NCBI GenBank assembly: GCA_036557185.1 | Contig: DATBHZ010000006.1 | Location: 9,986 to 73,985 of the forward strand | Origin: DATBHZ01 sp036557185 | GTDB taxonomy: Bacteria; Actinomycetota; Acidimicrobiia; IMCC26256; JAENVU01 | DNA length: 64,000 nucleotides | Direction of reading: 5' to 3' | In this document: in pieces, positions 17,421-27,194 of the stretch | Position numbering within the stretch: the first letter of the stretch is position 1 | Layout of the letters: each line of letters begins with the position of its first letter | The notes under the pieces: model-generated | What the model was told of the DNA's origin: nothing | The model's input: only the letters and a program-made list of their open reading frames with translations | Database searches by the model: none | Position numbers and translations under genes: made by a program

Positions 17421-18233
17421 ATGCGCGACGACGCCCCGTCCCTCACTGCCCGCGGGGTGGTGCTCGCCCGCTCGCTCCTCGACCGCCCGACGACATCGAC
17501 AGGCGACGCGGAGGTGGAAACGCAGCTCGCCGCTCTGCTCGGCCAGGGGCCACAACCGGCTGACTGGGTCGGCCGGATCGCGGACCGCTCGGCATCGCAG
17601 TTCCTCGCGTTCCTCGGTGCGCGTACCGAGTTCATGGACAGTGCGGTCGTCGTAGCCATCGGCGCGGGCGTGCGACAGGTCGTGATCCTCGGCGCGGGCT
17701 ACGACTGCCGCGCGATGCGCTTCCGCACACCGGGCGTGCAGTTCTACGAGGTCGACCATCCGGCGACGCAGCGCGACAAGCGCGCTCGGCTGGCCGAGGT
17801 CGGCGCCGGCTGCGACGACGTGTGCTTCGTGAGCGCGGACTTCACGCAGCCGGGGATGGAGGACCGAGTCGTCGCGGCGGGCTTCGATCGAGGACTCCCC
17901 GCGCTCTTGCTCTGTGAGGGCTTGCTCCGGTACCTCCCGGAGCAGTCGTTCCGGGCGCTGCTCGCGTCGGCCGCCGCGCTCGGCGCCGCGGGAAGCGAGC
18001 TCGCGGCGAGCATCTCCACCAATGCGAAGGTCGACCGCGAGGAGACCGAGCGCGAGCTGGCGCACCGCGAGCACCTTGCGGAGACCGGCGAGCCGGTGCT
18101 CACCGTCCCGCCCTCCGACCTCGCCGTCGCATGGGTCCGCGCCGCAGGCTGGAAGGACCTCGAGGTGCGCGACATCGCCGACAGCCGTCCCGAAGCGGGC
18201 CGCGGCCGGCTCCTCGTCCACGCGCACACCTAA
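17421..18233 (+). CDS. SAM-dependent methyltransferase, leucine carboxyl methyltransferase-like (PF04072) family
   Basis: 270 residues, ATG 17421. Features of the family are TARGVVLARSLLDRP near the N-terminus, the SAM loop VVILGAGYDCRAMRF, the acidic pair YEVDHPATQRDKRARL, and LLCEGLLRYLPEQSF with the catalytic-region Glu-Gly. Such enzymes are abundant in actinobacteria and often methylate carboxylates of small molecules; the substrate here is unknown. It follows sufC by 37 bases on the same strand and could be read through from the suf operon. Confidence 0.8.
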   Translation: MRDDAPSLTARGVVLARSLLDRPTTSTGDAEVETQLAALLGQGPQPADWVGRIADRSASQFLAFLGARTEFMDSAVVVAIGAGVRQVVILGAGYDCRAMRFRTPGVQFYEVDHPATQRDKRARLAEVGAGCDDVCFVSADFTQPGMEDRVVAAGFDRGLPALLLCEGLLRYLPEQSFRALLASAAALGAAGSELAASISTNAKVDREETERELAHREHLAETGEPVLTVPPSDLAVAWVRAAGWKDLEVRDIADSRPEAGRGRLLVHAHT

Positions 18234-18383
18234 CCGCCAAGGCAAGGCGACTGCCTGCGGGGCGCGGGGGTTGTTGCCTACCGAGGCGATTACCGTCATC
18301 GTGGTTTCGGACGGAGGCAGGCTGGACTCGTGGGCTCGTCACCCTCGAGGCGTCGGATCGTCGTGCCAGTCGAGGGAGGAGCG

Positions 18384-20075
18384 TTGCACCCAGGTCACCA
18401 GGCGGCAGCCATGGCCGCGCCTCCCGGCCATGGCGTGTCCCGTGAGACGCGCTCCGCATTGCGCGTGAGCGTGCTGGTTGCCGTCGTCGCCCTGCTCGTA
18501 GCGGCATGCAGCAGCGGTGCGAGCCATCGAGCTGTCGTTCGCCGCGCGACACCGAAGCCCGTCCGCGTGATCGCACCTCCGACGTCGCTCACATCCCATG
18601 GTGTGGTTGCGACTGCAGTCGTCGCAGAGAACGCTCGTCCCGGAACCTCGGCTTGGATCATCACCAACCGAGGCCCGGGCTTCATCGAGGGGTTCGCGGA
18701 CAAGAACTACGCCACGGTGGGAGACCCGGTCGATCTCTTCGTGTCCACGGACGCGACCACCTACACGGTCACGGCCTACCGCATGGGTTGGTACCAGGGC
18801 TTGGGCGCCCGCGAGATCTGGGCTTCCCCGCCGATCCAGGGGTCCGTGCAGCCACACTGCCCGGTCGACCACGCGACGAACATGGTGTCGTGCACGAATT
18901 GGCATTCGGCACTGACGATCTCCGTCAACAGCACGTTCGTCCCCGGTGATTATCTGCTGAAGCTCGTCGGCAACCGCCGTCAGCAGGCCTACGTCCCGCT
19001 CACGGTCTGGGATCCCGCGAGCACGGCCACGTACCTCATCATGAACCGGTCGCTGGTGGAACAGGGCTGGAACGCGTACGGCGGTTACTCGTACTACCAG
19101 GGCACTGGTTCCTGCATCCTGGACGAGCACGGCTACCCGCCCTGCAACCGGGCACGTGTGGTGTCCTTCGATCGACCGTACGACGGTGACGGCGCGTCGG
19201 ACTTCTTGGGCAACGAGTACCCGCTGGTGCAGTACGCGGAGGAGCTGGGCCTCGACGCCACCTACTGCACCGACGTGTGCATCTCCGAGCAACCCAAGTT
19301 CCTGCTGCAGCACCGCGCGTTGCTCGCGCTCGACCACGACGAGACGTGGACGAACAGCGAGCGCACGGGCGCGCTCCTCGCCTTGCGCGCCGGCGTGAAC
19401 ATGGCGTTCTTCGGTGCGGCGACGCTGGTGCGCCATGCCCGCCTCGAACCGTCTTCGTTCGGTCGCGACCGGCAAGAGGTGGACTACCGGAACTCGTCGG
19501 AGGATCCGCTCGACGGACAAGGCGCTCCGTTGGAGGTGACCGGCAACACGTGGGACGAACCACCGACGAGCTGGGCGGCGAGCAGCTTCGTCGGCCAGAT
19601 CTACAGCGGGTACGTCGAACCGCACGAGAACAACCTGCCGATGGTCGTGTACGACCCGTCGAGCTGGGTCTTCCACGGGCTGCCCGTCACCAAGGGCACG
19701 ACCATCCCCAACATGATCAACTCCGACATCGAGCACATCGACCCGGGTCAGCCGATGCCGCGCAACATCCAGGTGCTCGCGCATTCCCCGATCTCGTTGT
19801 CACGCGCGTACACGAATCAAGGGAGCTGGGACGGCCTGACGTACTCCGACATGACCTACTACACCGACCCGGCGAGCAAGGCCGGTGTGTTCGACAGCGG
19901 CGACAACGTCTGGGTGAGCACGCTCTCGCCGTGCAGTGATCCCCATGCGCCATGCGGCGCGGCGTTCACCCGCGCGGTGACGGCGAACGTGTTCCGGCTC
20001 TTCGGCCAGGGCCCCGCGGGCGTCACGCAGCCGTCCGTCCCGAACTGGTCGGGAGTCACCCCCAAGGGCTCCTGA
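18384..20075 (+). CDS. lipoprotein with N,N-dimethylformamidase beta-subunit-like domain
   Basis: 563 residues if started at TTG 18384, which has a strong GGGAGGAG site just upstream; an in-frame ATG lies at 18411. A signal sequence (SVLVAVVALLVAAC) ends in a lipobox, so the Cys is likely lipidated and the protein tethered outside the membrane. The bulk of the protein resembles the C-terminal domain of dimethylformamidase large subunit: YRMGWYQGLGAREIW, then WNAYGGYSYYQGTGSC, DEHGYPPCNRARVVSFDRPY and LLALDHDETWTNSERTGAL. Four or more Cys in pairs (about residues 235-305) suggest disulfides. Substrate is unknown. Confidence 0.65.
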   Translation: MHPGHQAAAMAAPPGHGVSRETRSALRVSVLVAVVALLVAACSSGASHRAVVRRATPKPVRVIAPPTSLTSHGVVATAVVAENARPGTSAWIITNRGPGFIEGFADKNYATVGDPVDLFVSTDATTYTVTAYRMGWYQGLGAREIWASPPIQGSVQPHCPVDHATNMVSCTNWHSALTISVNSTFVPGDYLLKLVGNRRQQAYVPLTVWDPASTATYLIMNRSLVEQGWNAYGGYSYYQGTGSCILDEHGYPPCNRARVVSFDRPYDGDGASDFLGNEYPLVQYAEELGLDATYCTDVCISEQPKFLLQHRALLALDHDETWTNSERTGALLALRAGVNMAFFGAATLVRHARLEPSSFGRDRQEVDYRNSSEDPLDGQGAPLEVTGNTWDEPPTSWAASSFVGQIYSGYVEPHENNLPMVVYDPSSWVFHGLPVTKGTTIPNMINSDIEHIDPGQPMPRNIQVLAHSPISLSRAYTNQGSWDGLTYSDMTYYTDPASKAGVFDSGDNVWVSTLSPCSDPHAPCGAAFTRAVTANVFRLFGQGPAGVTQPSVPNWSGVTPKGS

Positions 20076-20112
20076 CGTCGCGCCGCTGCGTCTCGCCGTG
20101 CGACGGGGCGGG

Positions 20113-21156
20113 CTACGTCGTCGGCACCACGGGCTTGGTCGTGGGCGGGGTCGACACCGGCGGACGTGTCGTGGTCGGGGGCTTCGGCTTGGGCTTGGGC
20201 TTGGCGTGCGGCGCGGGTGGTGCACCACCCGGAGCCGCCGGTGGCGGCGCCGGTGTGTTGGTCGCGATGCGCGTGCTCGACACGACGTTCGCGGGCTTGC
20301 CGCCGAACACGTACACCGGATCGCCGACGTGGACGAGCGTGTGGAAGTACTCGGCGATGTGCATCGGGATCCGCGCGCATCCGTGCGAGGCGGGCTCCGG
20401 CGGCACGGAGTCGTAGCCGTGAATCGCGATCCCGCCGTTGAAGTAGAAGGGGTTGTACAGCTGGCCGAGCGGTGACTTGTCCCAACCCTTCACGAACCGT
20501 GTGTAGGTGAACCGGCCCGATGGCGTGTTCGCGTACTCGCACACGCGCTGCGTGGGATGGTCGCGGGGCGTCGTGTAGCAGTAGAGCTCGCCGGCTCCGG
20601 TCGAGGTCGTCGTGATCAGGCGGACCTGCCCGCCTTGGTACAGCGTGATGACCTGCTTCGTGATGTCGATCTCGGTGCGGTTCGGCTCGGCGTTGGGTGC
20701 GAGCGGTGTCGGGTAGCGGAAGTGCTCGAGCGCCCACGCCTCGGTCGGGCCGATCGCGCCGGTTCGAGGGGCCCCGATGATCTTCTGGACCGCCTGGACC
20801 GCGTAGGCCATCTCGCCGCCGTACTTCCCGTCGACCGGGCCCGGATCGAAGTGCAGCTGGATCAAGCGGTGCTGGTAGGCGACGACCACCGGCCCCGAGC
20901 TCCCGGGGCCGAGCGAGCTCCCCGGGGGGATCGCCGGGAGCACCGCGCTCGGCGGTTGGACGAGGCCGCCCGGCGTGGCCGGCTTCGTCGTCGTGGTCGT
21001 CGTGGCGTGACCGGCCGCGGCTTCAGCGGGGTGGACGTCCGCGGTGTGGGCGGACGAATCGGAACGTCCGAGCAGCACTGCCGCCGTGACCACGATCGCC
21101 AGCCCGAGCAGCCCGCCGCCGGCCGCCCAGAGCCAGTGGTTGGGAATGCGCCTCAG
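20113..21156 (-). CDS. L,D-transpeptidase (YkuD domain) with peptidoglycan-binding domain
   Basis: About 347 residues. The catalytic YkuD motif is clear: HGYDSVPPEPASHGCARIP, with His, Ser, Gly, Cys and Arg. It follows a peptidoglycan-binding helix region (VVVAYQHRLIQLHFDPGPVD). A Lys-Pro repeat and Thr/Pro tail end the protein. These enzymes make 3-3 cross-links or attach proteins to peptidoglycan. The start is a problem: a convincing membrane helix (LWAAGGGLLGLAIVVTAAVL) precedes the first GTG (21093), and between it and an in-frame TAG there is no ATG, GTG or TTG. I therefore extend to a CTG at 21154-21156. A -10-like TACGAT (21165-21170) would make that a near-leaderless start. Confidence 0.82.
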   Translation of the reverse strand: MRRIPNHWLWAAGGGLLGLAIVVTAAVLLGRSDSSAHTADVHPAEAAAGHATTTTTTKPATPGGLVQPPSAVLPAIPPGSSLGPGSSGPVVVAYQHRLIQLHFDPGPVDGKYGGEMAYAVQAVQKIIGAPRTGAIGPTEAWALEHFRYPTPLAPNAEPNRTEIDITKQVITLYQGGQVRLITTTSTGAGELYCYTTPRDHPTQRVCEYANTPSGRFTYTRFVKGWDKSPLGQLYNPFYFNGGIAIHGYDSVPPEPASHGCARIPMHIAEYFHTLVHVGDPVYVFGGKPANVVSSTRIATNTPAPPPAAPGGAPPAPHAKPKPKPKPPTTTRPPVSTPPTTKPVVPTT

Positions 21157-21244
21157 AAGGGCACATCGTACCTATCGCCACTCCGAGCTTCGTGTCACAC
21201 CGCCGGATGTGACAGGTGCAACAGGACCGCGAGCGCGCGGCCGC

Positions 21245-21427
21245 TCAGTTGGTTGCGGGCTCGCGCTCCTGCTCGAGGAGCTGCTCCAGCTCGTCGGGAG
21301 TCGCGAGGACGGCAAGGCGGAGATCGAGCAGAAAGTCCAGCACTTCCGAGCTGGACACGAGATCACGCGCGCCGAACCGCTCCAGCGCACGGTCGATGGT
21401 TTGCACGAGTTCCGTCTGCGTTGCCAT
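21245..21427 (-). CDS. small helical protein of unknown function
   Basis: 60 residues, ATG 21427 preceded by AAGGGAG. It reads as two amphipathic helices (VQTIDRALERFGARD and SSEVLDFLLDLRLAVLATP) and a Glu-rich end (ELEQLLEQERE). No Cys, no membrane segment. It lies 89 bases downstream of sufU on the same strand and may belong to the sufC-sufS-sufU transcript. The composition and the good ribosome site argue for a real gene; I recognise no family. Confidence 0.65.
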   Translation of the reverse strand: MATQTELVQTIDRALERFGARDLVSSSEVLDFLLDLRLAVLATPDELEQLLEQEREPATN

Positions 21428-21516
21428 CCGACTCCCTTCGGTACGGGTTCCGAACAACGTAGTAGCCCCGCAAACCCTTCCCGGTTCACCCAATGTGGCG
21501 GCTCCATCACCCCAGG

Positions 21517-22008
21517 TCAGGACGCCTTTCCTGCGTCTGCCAGCTCGTCGAGCCCTTGCTGCAGGGTGTTCCAGGCCAAAGTCGCGCACTTGATGCGCAC
21601 CGGGAATTTCACGACGCCCTGCAGCGCCTCGAGGTCGCCCAGCCTGGTGTCGCCGAGCTCGCTCGACGCGCCCGCGCCGTCCTCGTCGCCCTCGAGCTTC
21701 GATTCGTGGATCGACATCATCGCCTTGAACGCGCCGATGAGCTTGCGGGCCTCCTCGAGCGTCTTGCCCTTGACCGCAGCGCTCATCATCGACGTCGACG
21801 CCTGGCTGATCGAGCAGCCTTGCCCACCGATCTTGACATCGCGCACGGTGTTCCCGTCGACGTCGAGGTAGACCACGACCTCGTCGCCACACAGCGGGTT
21901 GAATCCCTCGGCTCGGTGCGCAGGAGGTACCGCCAGCTCGCCGCGGTTCCGCGGCGATCGGTAGTGGTCGAGGATGATCTCGCGGTAGAGGTCTTCGAGC
22001 GCTGGCAT
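21517..22008 (-). CDS. sufU: SufU-type sulfur relay / Fe-S assembly protein
   Basis: 163 residues, ATG 22008. SufU accepts sulfur from SufS and hands it to the SufBCD scaffold. It has the family's three Cys and one Asp: FNPLCGDEVVVYLD, IGGQGCSISQASTSMM and RIKCATLAWNTL. The N-terminus LYREIILDHYRSPRN is typical. Length is slightly long because of an acidic insertion (ESKLEGDEDGAGASSELGD), which is usual for zinc-binding SufU of Gram-positive bacteria. It follows sufS by 59 bases in the same direction. Confidence 0.95.
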   Translation of the reverse strand: MPALEDLYREIILDHYRSPRNRGELAVPPAHRAEGFNPLCGDEVVVYLDVDGNTVRDVKIGGQGCSISQASTSMMSAAVKGKTLEEARKLIGAFKAMMSIHESKLEGDEDGAGASSELGDTRLGDLEALQGVVKFPVRIKCATLAWNTLQQGLDELADAGKAS

Positions 22009-22067
22009 GTCGTACCGATCCTATTCAAGGGCCGACGCCTCTCCGAGCCCGAGGCGCCGGACTTCGT

Positions 22068-23299
22068 CTACAGGGCGAAGAACTTCTCCGCACCCTCCAG
22101 CGAGTCCACGAGCGCGTCCACGTCTGCTTCGTCGTTGTAGACGTAGAGCGACGCACGCGTGGTCGCGGGGACTCCCAACACACGCATGAGCGGCTTGGCG
22201 CAGTGGTGGCTCGCGCGGACACAGATGCCGTCGCCGTCGAGGACCTGGGAGATGTCGTGCGCGTGGATGCCTTCGAAGACGAACGAGATCGTGCCGCCGC
22301 GGACATCGACATCGGCAGGACCGTGCACCGTCAGCCGGTCGCCGAAACGCCTCCCGAGCGCGTCGAGCGCGTAGGTCGTGAGCTCACGCTCGTGCGCTCG
22401 CACGGCGTCCATGCCGAGCGCCTCGAGATAGTCGACCGCGGCACCCCATCCGATGGCTTCCGTGATCGCCGGCGTCCCGGCTTCGAACTTCCACGGGACC
22501 TCGTTGGGAGCAAACCCATCGCGCCGGACGTCGAGGATCATCTCGCCGCCGCCCATGAAGGGCGGCATCTCCTCGAGCAGCTCGCGGCGCGCCCACAACG
22601 CTCCGATGCCGCTCGGTCCGAGCATCTTGTGGCCGGTGAACGCGACGAAGTCGGCATCCCACGCGCGAACGTCGGTCCGCAGGTGCGGGACGGCCTGGCT
22701 CGCATCCACGAGGACGTGCGCGCCGGCCGCGTGTGCCGCGCGGCTCAGGGGTCCGATCTCGTTGATGGTCCCCAGCACGTTGGACATCGCGCTGATCGCG
22801 AGGAGCTTGGCCCCGCGGAGCAGCTCGCCGAGGTTCGTGAGGTCGAGCCGGTAATCGGCGGTCAGCGGGATCCAGCGGAGCTCCACGCCGCGCTCGGCGG
22901 CGAGGATGTGCCACGGAACGATGTTCGCGTGGTGCTCCATGTCGCTGAGGACGATGACGTCGCCGGCAGACAGGTTCGTGCGCGCCCACGTGTACGCGAC
23001 GAGGTTGATCGCCTCCGTGGCGTTGCGCACGAACACGATCTCGCCCGTATCCGCACCCACGAAAGCGGCGACCTTCGCGCGCGCCGCTTCGTATGCCTGC
23101 GTGGTCTCCTCGGCGATCGTGTAGACCCCGCGGTGCACGTTCGCGTACGTCTCCCGGTACACCTGGTCCATCGCGTCGAGCACCGCGTTCGGCTTCTGTG
23201 AGCTCGCGGCGCTGTCGAGGTAGACGAGCCGGTGTCCGTTCACCTGTCGCTTCAGGATCGGGAAGTCGGCCTTGATGCGCGCCACGTCGATGCGCTCGC

Positions 23300-23303
<4 letters not shown>
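22068..23303 (-). CDS. sufS: cysteine desulfurase SufS
   Basis: 411 residues, ATG 23303, overlapping the sufC2 stop by four bases (ATGA). This PLP enzyme takes sulfur from cysteine, giving alanine and a persulfide. The PLP Lys is in FTGHKMLGPSGIGALW; the substrate region has HRGVYTIAEETTQAYEAAR and VRNATEAINLVAYTW; the active Cys is in VRASHHCAKPLMRVLG. This group II sequence and the adjacency to sufU show it is SufS rather than the ergothioneine lyase EgtE, although the egt cluster lies just upstream. Confidence 0.95.
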
Positions 23304-24085
<782 letters not shown>

Positions 24086-24092
24086 GGTAATA

Positions 24093-24110
24093 CCACTACG
24101 CCCGTAGTGG
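24093..24110 (-). promoter_or_regulatory. perfect inverted-repeat operator before sufC2
   Basis: CCACTACG, two bases, then CGTAGTGG: eight-base perfect arms directly before the sufC2 start. The inner 14 bases match the dyad in the sufB promoter (13591-13604) at 12 of 14 positions, and the flanking TTTCC is shared. It lies between egtD and sufC2 and can act only on the suf side. Confidence 0.7.
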
Positions 24111-24141
24111 AAACTGTGGAATCCGAGATCCGGCGATGCTC

Positions 24142-25122
24142 CTAGCGGCGGCGGGCCAGAGACAGGCCGAAATCGCCCGCGGGATCGGTCCACCACTCGG
24201 CGAGCTCGAAACCCGCCGCGTCGAGCTCGTGCTCGACGCCCTCGGGGCGGAACTTTGCGCTGATCTCGGTGCGCATCTCCTCGCCGTGCGCGAACGGCAC
24301 CGAGAGACCGTCCAGGCCAGGGACCTCGATCGTCTGATCGCACGTCGAGCGCAGGCGCATCTCGATCCACTCCGGCTCGGTGCACCAGCAAGCGACGTGC
24401 TCGAACCGGTCGACGGCGAAGTCGGCGCCGAGCTCGCGGTTCAGCACGTGGAGGACGTTGCGGTTGAAGTCTGCGGTGACGCCGCGCGCGTCGTCGTACG
24501 CGGCCTCGAGCCGTGTCACGTCCTTGACGAGATCCGTGCCCAACAGGAACGTCTCTCCCGGGCGGAGTGCCGCAGCGAGCGACCCGAGCATCTCGGCGCG
24601 TCCCTCGGGCGTGAGGTTGCCGATCGTGCTGCCGAGGAACGCGACCATGCGCGTCCCGCTGTCGGGGATCTCGTCGATGTGGTGCTCGAAGTCACCGACG
24701 ACCGCGTGGACCCCGACGCCTTCGTACGCCGCTGAGATCGCCGAAGCGGCTTCGCGCAAGGTCGTCTCACTCACGTCGAAGGGGGCGAAGGTCCGCAACG
24801 TCCCTGCTTCGTGCATCGCGTCGAGCAAGAGCCGTGTCTTCTCCGAGGTTCCGGAGCCGAGCTCGACGAGCGTGTCGGCCCCGGAGCGCTTGGCGATCTC
24901 GTTCGCCTGCGCCTGCAAGATCGCGCGCTCCGAACGAGTCGGGTAGTACTCGGGGAGACGCGTGATGTCGTCGAACAGCTGCGAGCCGCGGTCGTCGTAG
25001 AAGTACTTCGGGGGCAGATCCTTCGGCGCCGCGCTGAGACCGCGGCGCGCGTCGGCGACGAGTGCGTTGCGGAGGTCGTCGGGACCGAGGTGGACATCGA
25101 CGCGCATGGTCGCGTTGCTCAT
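24142..25122 (-). CDS. egtD: L-histidine N-alpha-methyltransferase EgtD
   Basis: 326 residues, ATG 25122. EgtD trimethylates histidine to hercynine with SAM, the entry step to ergothioneine. Family blocks: [59 protein letters not shown] for [57 protein letters not shown] and [16 protein letters not shown]. Normal length. It is 13 bases downstream of egtC and is the last gene of the egt run. Confidence 0.96.
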   Translation of the reverse strand: MSNATMRVDVHLGPDDLRNALVADARRGLSAAPKDLPPKYFYDDRGSQLFDDITRLPEYYPTRSERAILQAQANEIAKRSGADTLVELGSGTSEKTRLLLDAMHEAGTLRTFAPFDVSETTLREAASAISAAYEGVGVHAVVGDFEHHIDEIPDSGTRMVAFLGSTIGNLTPEGRAEMLGSLAAALRPGETFLLGTDLVKDVTRLEAAYDDARGVTADFNRNVLHVLNRELGADFAVDRFEHVACWCTEPEWIEMRLRSTCDQTIEVPGLDGLSVPFAHGEEMRTEISAKFRPEGVEHELDAAGFELAEWWTDPAGDFGLSLARRR

Positions 25123-25135
25123 CCGCCCGCTCCGA

Positions 25136-25888
25136 TCACAGCGATTCGATGGTCATGCCGTCGCGGTCGGCCTCGATGATCGAGAGATCCGCAACCCGCT
25201 TCCAGCTGGTCGGGTCCTCGGTCGGCTCGGATGCGAGGCGAACCCCTTCGTCGGACACCTTGGTGAACAGCGAGTTGCCGTTGGCCGTGGCGATCACCCT
25301 CGTGCCGTCTGTGAGGAGCATGTTGGCTCGCACGCCCGGCCCGGGCTCGACGAGCGCGTTGACCTTGGCCACGGACTCGGCCGGTGACTCGCCCGCGTCG
25401 AGATGCTCCAGGATCAGCCCGAACAGGACCTCGGAGTCGGTGTCGCCGACCAGCGCCGCGGCGCGCGCCGGCGTGAGCGCGTCGCGCAGAGAGCGCTCTC
25501 TGCGCGGGTCGTCGACGAACGCCCACCCGTTCATCGAGAAGGACCACAGACCGGAGACGAACGGTGCGTTGTTGCGCGCGTCGACCTCGACAGTGCCGGG
25601 CGACGCGAGGCGCGCTGCCGCAACGCACGCGACGGCCTGCGCTTGCTCGAGGGCCGGCGGGACCTCGTCTTCCCAGATCGGTGTCGTGCTGTGGTGCACA
25701 GCCGGTGCCGTTCCGGTTGCTGTCGGATCCATCTCCGAGTACCAGGCGACGCCCCAACCGTGGGGGTTGTCGTCTCCCGCGAGCTGGAAGCGCGGCCGAG
25801 CGGCCTGGCGCGTGAGCGAGTGCTCGGCGTCGAACAGGAGCGGGCGCAGCGGCGTCGCGGCCCCGACGTATGCGAGATGCCGGCACAC
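25136..25888 (-). CDS. egtC: gamma-glutamyl hercynylcysteine sulfoxide hydrolase EgtC
   Basis: 250 residues, ATG 25888. It is an Ntn-type class II glutamine amidotransferase-like hydrolase: the product begins MCRHLAYVG, so Cys2 becomes the N-terminal nucleophile after Met removal. [29 protein letters not shown] and [19 protein letters not shown] are typical. It removes glutamate from the gamma-glutamyl intermediate made by EgtB. It starts one base after the egtB stop, so translation is probably coupled. Confidence 0.94.
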   Translation of the reverse strand: MCRHLAYVGAATPLRPLLFDAEHSLTRQAARPRFQLAGDDNPHGWGVAWYSEMDPTATGTAPAVHHSTTPIWEDEVPPALEQAQAVACVAAARLASPGTVEVDARNNAPFVSGLWSFSMNGWAFVDDPRRERSLRDALTPARAAALVGDTDSEVLFGLILEHLDAGESPAESVAKVNALVEPGPGVRANMLLTDGTRVIATANGNSLFTKVSDEGVRLASEPTEDPTSWKRVADLSIIEADRDGMTIESL

Positions 25889-25889
25889 G

Positions 25890-27194
25890 TCAGGCGTCCG
25901 ATGCGCAGCGGAAGCCGGCGAAGATCTGGCGGCGGATGGGGTAGTCCCAGTTGCGGAACGTCGAGCTGACGGCGCTGCGGTGCGTGGCCCACGATCCGCC
26001 GCGCAGCACCTTGTAGTCGTCGCCGAAGAAGACCTCGGAGTACTCGCGGTAGGGGAACGAGGCGAAGCCCGGGTAGCCGTCGAAGCTCGTGGAGGTCCAC
26101 TCCCACACGCCGCCGATCATGTCGACGCAGCCCCATGGGCTCGCGCCGTGCGGGTGCGCGCCGACCTCGTCGGGGCCGAAGCGCTCCTCGACGTTGAACA
26201 GCCCGCCGACCCCTGCGCCGTCGGGTCCGAGCCCGTCCACCTTCACGCCGTCGCCGTGGTTGGGGTCCCAGCTCGCGGCCTTCTCCCACTCCGCCTCGGT
26301 CGGGAGCCGCCGGCCGCGCCACCTGGCGTACGCGTCGGCTTCGTACCAGCAGACGTGCTGCACCGGCTCGCACGGCGGAAGCTCCTCACGCCTCCCGAAG
26401 CGCAGCCTCTGCCAGCGGCGACCCTTGTCGCGTGACCAGAACAGCGGAGCCGTGAGCTCGGCACGTTGCCGCCAGGCCCAGCCGTCGGCAGACCACCACT
26501 CGGGATGCTCGTAGCCTCCTGCGTCGACGAACGCGAGATAGGCCTCGTTCGTCACGGCGGTCGTGTCGATCCGGAACGCGGGGAGGTCGACAACGTGCGC
26601 GGGGCGCTCGTTGTCGTAGGCCCAGGGATCGGAATCGGTCCCCATGACGAACGGTCCCGCCTCGACGAGCACTTGGTCGGCCTCGCGCAGCGGATCGACG
26701 CGCGCCGTCGCTGGTTCGTCACCCGCGTGCGGATGAGCGAAGTCGCGCATGAGCTGCGTGGTGGCGAGCATCGTCTCGTTGTGCTGGTGCTCGTGCCGGA
26801 TCACCATGCCGTACACGAAGCCGTCGAGCAGCAGCGGATCGGTTCCATCGACACCGCGTTCTGTCAGCACGTCGAGCACCTGCTTGCGCACGCCGGTGAC
26901 GTAGTCGCGCGCCTCGCGTGGCCCCAGGATGTCGAGCGTCGGCCGCTCGGCGCGCGGATGGCGGAACGCGTCGTAGACGTCGTCGAAGCGCACGTCGGTC
27001 GGGCTCGCGCCCGCGAGCGTTCGCAGCAACCACAGCTCCTCGTAGTGGCCGATGTGCGCGAGGTCCCACACCAGCGGCGACATGAGCTCGGAGTGCTGCG
27101 CAACGAGCACTTCGTCGGGCATGGGATCGAGCAGCGCGAAGGTGCGGGCGCGCGCGCCTTCGAGCTCGTCGATGATGTGCTGCGTCAGGTCCAC
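25890..27194 (-). CDS. egtB: ergothioneine sulfoxide synthase EgtB
   Basis: 434 residues from GTG 27194. A longer in-frame opening exists but lies inside egtA. N-terminal DinB-like domain (about 1-160) carries the iron ligands: His in LAHIGHYEELW and HxxxH in IRHEHQHNETML. C-terminal formylglycine-enzyme-like domain shows FVMGTDSDPWAYDNERPAH, VTNEAYLAFVDAGGYEHPEW, RLPTEAEWEKAASWDP, GGVWEWTSTSFDGYPGF and VLRGGSWATHRSAV. EgtB joins hercynine to gamma-glutamylcysteine with oxygen, giving a sulfoxide. The start overlaps the egtA end by 10 bases. Confidence 0.95.
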   Translation of the reverse strand: MDLTQHIIDELEGARARTFALLDPMPDEVLVAQHSELMSPLVWDLAHIGHYEELWLLRTLAGASPTDVRFDDVYDAFRHPRAERPTLDILGPREARDYVTGVRKQVLDVLTERGVDGTDPLLLDGFVYGMVIRHEHQHNETMLATTQLMRDFAHPHAGDEPATARVDPLREADQVLVEAGPFVMGTDSDPWAYDNERPAHVVDLPAFRIDTTAVTNEAYLAFVDAGGYEHPEWWSADGWAWRQRAELTAPLFWSRDKGRRWQRLRFGRREELPPCEPVQHVCWYEADAYARWRGRRLPTEAEWEKAASWDPNHGDGVKVDGLGPDGAGVGGLFNVEERFGPDEVGAHPHGASPWGCVDMIGGVWEWTSTSFDGYPGFASFPYREYSEVFFGDDYKVLRGGSWATHRSAVSSTFRNWDYPIRRQIFAGFRCASDA

